Source: Peptococcaceae bacterium UBA7185
GTDB taxonomy: Bacteria; Bacillota; Peptococcia; Peptococcales; Peptococcaceae
NCBI GenBank assembly: GCA_002491065.1
Contig: DKVF01000099.1
Location: 1,736 to 38,473 of the forward strand
DNA: 36,738 nt
Direction: 5' to 3'
This document shows positions 33,086 through 36,738 of this stretch, piece after piece. The notes beneath the pieces are model-generated. The model ran no database searches, was not told the DNA's origin, and saw nothing but the letters and a program-made list of their open reading frames with translations. The position numbers were made by a program, and so were the translations under genes. Position 1 is the first letter of the stretch; each line of letters begins with the position of its first letter.

Positions 33086-33796
33086 ATGAGAGTTTATTTT
33101 TTTCCAAAATGGCTGATTCAGGCAGTACTGATTGGGCTGTGCGCGTTGCTGGCCGCCGGTGTGCTCTGGTCCTTTCTGGGCGGGGACGATGCTGCGGTCA
33201 TGGCCAATCCGGTATATCAGGGCACCAATACAGAGAAAAAAGTGGCGTTGGCCATCAATGTGGACTGGGGAGAGAATATCCTGCCGGAAATGCTGGACAC
33301 ATTGGACAAAGCGCAGGTACACGCCACATTTTTTGTGACTGGCCGTTTTGCAGAGAAATTTCCGGAGCTGGTAGAGCAGATTGCAGCTGCCGGACATGAG
33401 ATTGGCAATCACGGCTACAAGCATCCCCATCCCGACCAGCTGAGCGTAGCGCAGAACCAGCAGGATATTACCAAAAGTGAGGCAATCCTGGAAAAAATCA
33501 CAGGCGTAAAGCCCACACTTTACGCGCCGCCTTATGGAGAACACGGAGAAACCTGCCTGCAGGCTGCTGACCAGTGCGGCTATACCACCATTCTCTGGAC
33601 GGCGGATACAGTGGACTGGGAGGACCCCGCGCCTTCTCACGATACCCTGGTGCAGAGAGTTACCGGAGATAAATTGTGCAGCGGCGCCATTTTGCTGATG
33701 CATCCCAAAGCACATACTGCGGAAGCGCTGCCCGATATCATCAGCACCATACAGGCCAAGGGATATCAGTGTGTGAAGGTGTCTGAAGTATTATGA
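33086..33796 (+). CDS. Polysaccharide deacetylase-family protein, YlxY/PdaB-like
   Basis: A 236-residue protein with one N-terminal membrane anchor (FPKWLIQAVLIGLCALLAAG) and a NodB-homology domain. VALAINVDWGENILPEMLDTL replaces the usual TFDDGP motif, as in the sporulation-linked YlxY group; here an Asp is kept. HATFFVTGRFAEKFPELV, GHEIGNHGYKHPHPDQL (His metal pair), APPYGEHGETC and LWTADTVDWEDP follow, and the catalytic-base region LLMHP is intact. It would remove acetyl groups from peptidoglycan or a related polymer outside the membrane. GAGGAGGG precedes the ATG. Its stop overlaps the next start (ATGA), giving an operon with the DacF-like and M16 genes. Confidence 0.88.
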   Translation: MRVYFFPKWLIQAVLIGLCALLAAGVLWSFLGGDDAAVMANPVYQGTNTEKKVALAINVDWGENILPEMLDTLDKAQVHATFFVTGRFAEKFPELVEQIAAAGHEIGNHGYKHPHPDQLSVAQNQQDITKSEAILEKITGVKPTLYAPPYGEHGETCLQAADQCGYTTILWTADTVDWEDPAPSHDTLVQRVTGDKLCSGAILLMHPKAHTAEALPDIISTIQAKGYQCVKVSEVL

Positions 33797-34665
33797 GGAA
33801 GCACATGAGAACCCTGCTGTGTCTGTGTCTGCTTTTGTGCGTGGCCATGCCTGCGCCGGCCAATGGAGCAGTCCTGCCTGCAATCACGGCAGAGGCGGCA
33901 GTGGTAATGGATTTGGATACAGGACAGGTACTTTACGGGAAGGGCGAACATGAACGCCGTCCCCCTGCCAGTCTGACCAAGGTCATGACAGGGTATCTGG
34001 CAGGAAAGCAGTTTCAGGCACAGCAGTGGATTACCGTCTCGGAAACCGCCGCTTCTACCGGAGAATCTTCGCTCAACCTGAAAACCGGTGATGTCCTGAC
34101 CTTCGATGCATTGCTGCACGGTGCGCTGATGAAATCCGCAAACGATGCCTGCGTGGCGCTGGCGGAGTATATGGCCGGCACAGAGAAGAACTTTGTACAG
34201 AATATGAATTTGCAGGCGTGCCTTTTAGGCTGCAAGGACACCAACTTTTGTAATTCTAATGGATTGCCGGCGGAAGGACACTATTCTTCAGCCTATGACC
34301 TGGCCCTGATGACCAGAGCGGCGATGCAGAATGAAACCTTTGCCGCCATTGTCCAAAAGCAGCAGTATATGGTGCACTGGCAGGACGGACGGCAGCTTCT
34401 GGTGCGCAATACCAACCGTCTGCTGCGGGAATATCCGGGCGCCATCGGTGTGAAGACCGGCACCACCAATGAAGCAGGACAATGTTTGATTGCCGTAGCA
34501 GAAAAAGCAGGGAAACGGGTGATTGTTGTAGTATTGAAAAGTAAGAACCGTTTTTATGATGCAGTGGCCCTGCTGGATTATGGGTTGTCCATGCAGCTGG
34601 AAACAGAGAATTCCCGCAGTGCGATACACAACAAAGAAACAAGTGGCGGGCGGTTGTCGGCATGA
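33793..34665 (+). CDS. D-alanyl-D-alanine carboxypeptidase, DacF-like (peptidase S11)
   Basis: A 290-residue penicillin-binding-protein-type carboxypeptidase. After a signal peptide (cleavage probably near ANGA, residue 28) come the three active-site motifs: S-x-x-K in PPASLTKVMTGY near 57, S-x-N in MKSANDACVALAEYM near 115 and K-T-G in GVKTGTTNEAGQCL near 220. It trims the terminal D-Ala from peptidoglycan stem peptides. It is shorter than typical DacA/DacF enzymes because the C-terminal beta domain and membrane helix are essentially absent, so it is probably secreted or loosely bound. The start at 33793 overlaps the deacetylase stop. Confidence 0.92.
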   Translation: MRKHMRTLLCLCLLLCVAMPAPANGAVLPAITAEAAVVMDLDTGQVLYGKGEHERRPPASLTKVMTGYLAGKQFQAQQWITVSETAASTGESSLNLKTGDVLTFDALLHGALMKSANDACVALAEYMAGTEKNFVQNMNLQACLLGCKDTNFCNSNGLPAEGHYSSAYDLALMTRAAMQNETFAAIVQKQQYMVHWQDGRQLLVRNTNRLLREYPGAIGVKTGTTNEAGQCLIAVAEKAGKRVIVVVLKSKNRFYDAVALLDYGLSMQLETENSRSAIHNKETSGGRLSA

Positions 34666-34706
34666 GGCTGATTGCTGCCCAATTTTATCAATATGAGGTG
34701 CATAGG

Positions 34707-35963
34707 ATGCAGAGTTTGAATTATGAAATTACGACACTGGATAATGGAATCCGTGTGATTACCGAGACAGTCAACCATGTGCAGTTTCTATCCATGGGAA
34801 TTTGGGTGGGCGTAGGGTCCCGCTATGAAAACGAGGCTCAGTGGGGCATTACCCATTTCATAGAGCACATGCTTTTCAAAGGCACAGAACGGCGTACAGC
34901 TGACCAGATTTTCAGTGAAATCGACGCGGTGGGCGGTCAGTTGAATGCCTTCACCAGCAAGGAAAATACCTGCTATTATATTAAGACGCTGACAGAGGAT
35001 TTCCCTCTGGCGGTAGATGTGCTGACAGATATGTTTCTCAACAGCAAATTTGACAATGAAGAGATTGCCAAAGAGCGGGAGGTTATCATCGAAGAAATCA
35101 AAATGTATGAGGACACGCCCGACGATCTGGTACAGGACCTGCTGTCAGCAAACCTGTGGCCCAATCATCCACTGGGACGGGCCATTCTGGGCACAGAGGA
35201 GAGTATTGCCGCCTTTGACCATGACAAACTGAAAGCCTATATGAAACAATACTACACCGGCAGCAATATTGTCGTATCGGCAGTGGGCAATATCAGCCAT
35301 GCACAGGTGGTGCAGGCCATTCGCGCCACATTGGGAGGCATTCCCAGGGGAACGCGCAATGAATTTCCCCAGGCAGGAAAGGCTCTGGCCGGGATACACT
35401 GTTATCGCAAAGAGATCGCCCAGAGCCAAATCTGTGTGGCGTTGCCCGGCGTGGCCAAAGAAGACAGCAGGCTGTTTCCGCTGAGTATCCTGAATGCCTA
35501 TCTGGGCGGCGGGATGAGCGCCCGACTGGTGAAAAAAATTCGCGAAGAAAAGGGACTGGCCTATTCGGTGTACTCCTACAATGGCTCCTACAGCGACACC
35601 GGCGCTTTTGTGATTTCAGTGGGCACCAGACCGGAAAACTGTCAACAGGTGATAGATATTATTATAGAGGAACTGGACGAGATTCGGCAGAACGGCATTC
35701 CTCAGGAAGAACTGGAAAAAAGCTTCAGCCAGCTGAAGGGCGGTCTGTTTATGGGACTGGAAACAGTAAACAGCCGCATGAACAAACTGGGACGCTCTCT
35801 CTTAGCATATGACAGAGTCATCACGCCGGAAGAAAACGTGGACGAGCTGCGCAAAGTGACAGGCGCTGATGTACAGAAACTGGCTGAGGAACTGTTCCAG
35901 AGAGACAACTATCAGGTCACAGTATTGGGCGCAGTAGATGACATCAGGCTGAATACCCGCTAG
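34707..35963 (+). CDS. M16-family zinc peptidase (YmxG/MPP-like)
   Basis: A 418-residue pitrilysin-family peptidase. The inverted zinc motif H-x-x-E-H is in GITHFIEHMLFKGTERRTADQ near 50, and the distant Glu ligand is in REVIIEEIKMYEDTPDD near 130. The second domain has the R-Y pair region EEKGLAYSVYSYNGSYSD near 290. In Bacillus the homologue lies beside ylxY, as here. I chose the ATG at 34707 (MQSLNYEITTLDNGIRVI), which follows GAGGTG; the ATG at 34662 overlaps the previous stop and would add 15 unusual residues. Its stop shares the palindrome CTAG with the convergent gene. Confidence 0.93.
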   Translation: MQSLNYEITTLDNGIRVITETVNHVQFLSMGIWVGVGSRYENEAQWGITHFIEHMLFKGTERRTADQIFSEIDAVGGQLNAFTSKENTCYYIKTLTEDFPLAVDVLTDMFLNSKFDNEEIAKEREVIIEEIKMYEDTPDDLVQDLLSANLWPNHPLGRAILGTEESIAAFDHDKLKAYMKQYYTGSNIVVSAVGNISHAQVVQAIRATLGGIPRGTRNEFPQAGKALAGIHCYRKEIAQSQICVALPGVAKEDSRLFPLSILNAYLGGGMSARLVKKIREEKGLAYSVYSYNGSYSDTGAFVISVGTRPENCQQVIDIIIEELDEIRQNGIPQEELEKSFSQLKGGLFMGLETVNSRMNKLGRSLLAYDRVITPEENVDELRKVTGADVQKLAEELFQRDNYQVTVLGAVDDIRLNTR

Positions 35964-36466
35964 TGGGGTACATTTTGCATAAAGCTGGTGAGCAGATTTT
36001 TTACCAGCGGGTTTTCCAAAAGCTGCTGGATGTCCTCAGGCCGCGGCATGGGTGCGGCTTGCGTCTGCTGTTGTGCAGCAGGCTGTGGCTGCTGCACTGG
36101 GCGTTCCGGTGCGGAAACCTCAATGGGCGGCTCCATGGCGGAAGGCTGTTCGGCAGACAGATTGCGCGCCTGTATCGCTGCCAGATAGGTTGTCAAAAGC
36201 GGCAGAATATTTTCCACAGAACCGATGAGATGGTTCAAATCGGCAGTGATATTCTGGACATTGTTGCAGAATTCCCGTACGGAGCTGCAGCCGTTGCTCA
36301 ATAACGCAGGAGTATCGCTGAGGCGAAACTTGTTCACTGCGTTTTTTCTGGAGCGCATACGGAAATTATTTGCAGTTGGCCGCATGACGGGCTGGGACAT
36401 GGTCTGGCTGACCATTCTTTCGTGTTGCGTAACCTCTGTTACGGGAATCTGACGCATTCTGGACAT
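35960..36466 (-). CDS. Hypothetical protein with Gln/Pro-rich tail
   Basis: A 168-residue soluble protein that I do not recognise. The N-terminal 55 residues are basic and Met/Arg-rich (SRMRQIPVTEVTQHERMVSQ, RMRSRKNAVNKFRLSD). The middle (about 60-105) is a predicted amphipathic helix region (VREFCNNVQNITADLNHLIGSVENILPLLTTYLAAI), followed by a Pro/Gln/Ala linker and a last helix (EDIQQLLENPLVKNLLTSFMQN). That organisation suggests a small structural or spore-associated protein, comparable in style but not clearly homologous to YqfQ/VrrA proteins. The ATG at 36466 follows GAGGAGG; an upstream frame to 36595 is not supported. Confidence 0.7.
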   Translation of the reverse strand: MSRMRQIPVTEVTQHERMVSQTMSQPVMRPTANNFRMRSRKNAVNKFRLSDTPALLSNGCSSVREFCNNVQNITADLNHLIGSVENILPLLTTYLAAIQARNLSAEQPSAMEPPIEVSAPERPVQQPQPAAQQQTQAAPMPRPEDIQQLLENPLVKNLLTSFMQNVPH

Positions 36467-36553
36467 AAAGCATCCTCCTCTGAACTGTCTGACGGCAGAA
36501 AATTTCGTATGCTCTACTATATGCCACGCTTGCCAAAATGGTGCAGACCTGGA

Positions 36554-36590
36554 CAAAGCTCCGCAGAAGTTCTTTCTGGCGGAGCTTTTT
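36554..36590. terminator. Hairpin between two reverse-strand genes
   Basis: AAAGCTCCGC (36555-36564) pairs with GCGGAGCTTT (36579-36588). The T run is on the plus strand, but the position, just after the stop of the partial reverse-strand frame, suggests it ends that gene. Confidence 0.6.
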
Positions 36591-36611
36591 GGCACAAAAG
36601 CCAGACAGATT

Positions 36612-36738
36612 CTACGCCGAACCTTTTTCCTCTCTTAAATACGCATTTATTTCTTTTGCCAGAATTGTGTTATTCTTTAATGTGCGCATATTGTCCAGCA
36701 CCTCAAGTTTTACCTGATTGGTAAAGCAGATTTTACAG
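36612..36738 (-). CDS. C-terminal end of a gene cut by the window edge
   Basis: A reverse-strand frame enters at the right edge and runs 41 codons to TAG at 36614-36612. It ends TLKNNTILAKEINAYLREEKGSA, which reads like a helical, charged C terminus, and a hairpin follows. It is too short for a family assignment. Confidence 0.4.
   Translation of the reverse strand, partial: CKICFTNQVKLEVLDNMRTLKNNTILAKEINAYLREEKGSA

Noticed and set aside
1..36738. CRISPR array, insertion sequence or prophage
   Set aside because: No regularly spaced direct repeats, transposase, integrase or phage structural genes were seen anywhere in the window.

Overview
The window is ordinary low-to-mid GC chromosome from an anaerobic Bacillota (Firmicutes). 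Three things point that way: an IspH-ribosomal protein S1 fusion, sporulation-lineage genes (a YhcN/YlaJ lipoprotein, a YlxY-type deacetylase, a DacF-type carboxypeptidase, a YmxG-type M16 peptidase) and an acetate kinase/phosphotransacetylase pair. The IspH-S1 fusion occurs in Clostridia and Negativicutes. I lean towards Negativicutes or a close clostridial relative, but the window does not settle it. I see no phage, insertion sequence or CRISPR array.

Layout. 1-2.0 kb: a small cytosolic protein, then a reverse-strand pair (isochorismatase-fold hydrolase and membrane acyltransferase). 2.0-7.6 kb: a catabolic cassette with an OPA-type MFS transporter, a PucR-type regulator, a class III aminotransferase (taurine:2-oxoglutarate type is the best guess) and an iron-type alcohol dehydrogenase. 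The two enzyme genes have strong codon bias, and a structured leader precedes the aminotransferase. 7.6-9.6 kb: ychF, an odd tRNA-His-like RNA gene with its own promoter and terminator, and tRNA-Leu(CAA). 9.7-14.6 kb: a LysR regulator divergent from an AlkP-superfamily phosphohydrolase, followed by a frame-broken SLC13 transporter. 14.7-16.9 kb: a three-gene operon of a zinc-ribbon protein, a YlmA/ModF-like ABC ATPase with no permease, and an unrecognised protein. 16.9-19.4 kb: a second lysR/AlkP pair in which one deletion has removed the start of both divergent genes and the promoters between them.

19.4-26.6 kb: a T-box-like terminator with no target gene, an EcsC-family protein, ackA-pta, a family 4 uracil-DNA glycosylase, a GT2 glycosyltransferase overlapping a DUF2238-like membrane protein, and a YhcN-like lipoprotein. 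26.7-31.2 kb: BaiN/HI0933 flavoprotein, Lin0512 protein, cmk and ispH-rpsA. 31.3-32.8 kb: an RsbU-like phosphatase and an RsbV-like antagonist. 33.1-36.0 kb: YlxY-like deacetylase, DacF-like peptidase and M16 peptidase, meeting a reverse-strand hypothetical gene tail to tail. The right edge cuts a reverse-strand reading frame.

How the parts fit. The 2-7.5 kb cassette looks like uptake of an amino compound, transamination to an aldehyde and reduction to an alcohol; taurine to isethionate is the favoured reading, GABA or beta-alanine the alternatives. AckA-Pta provides substrate-level ATP. The most unusual material is the decayed paralogous lysR-AlkP locus, the tRNA-His mimic and the permease-less ABC operon.
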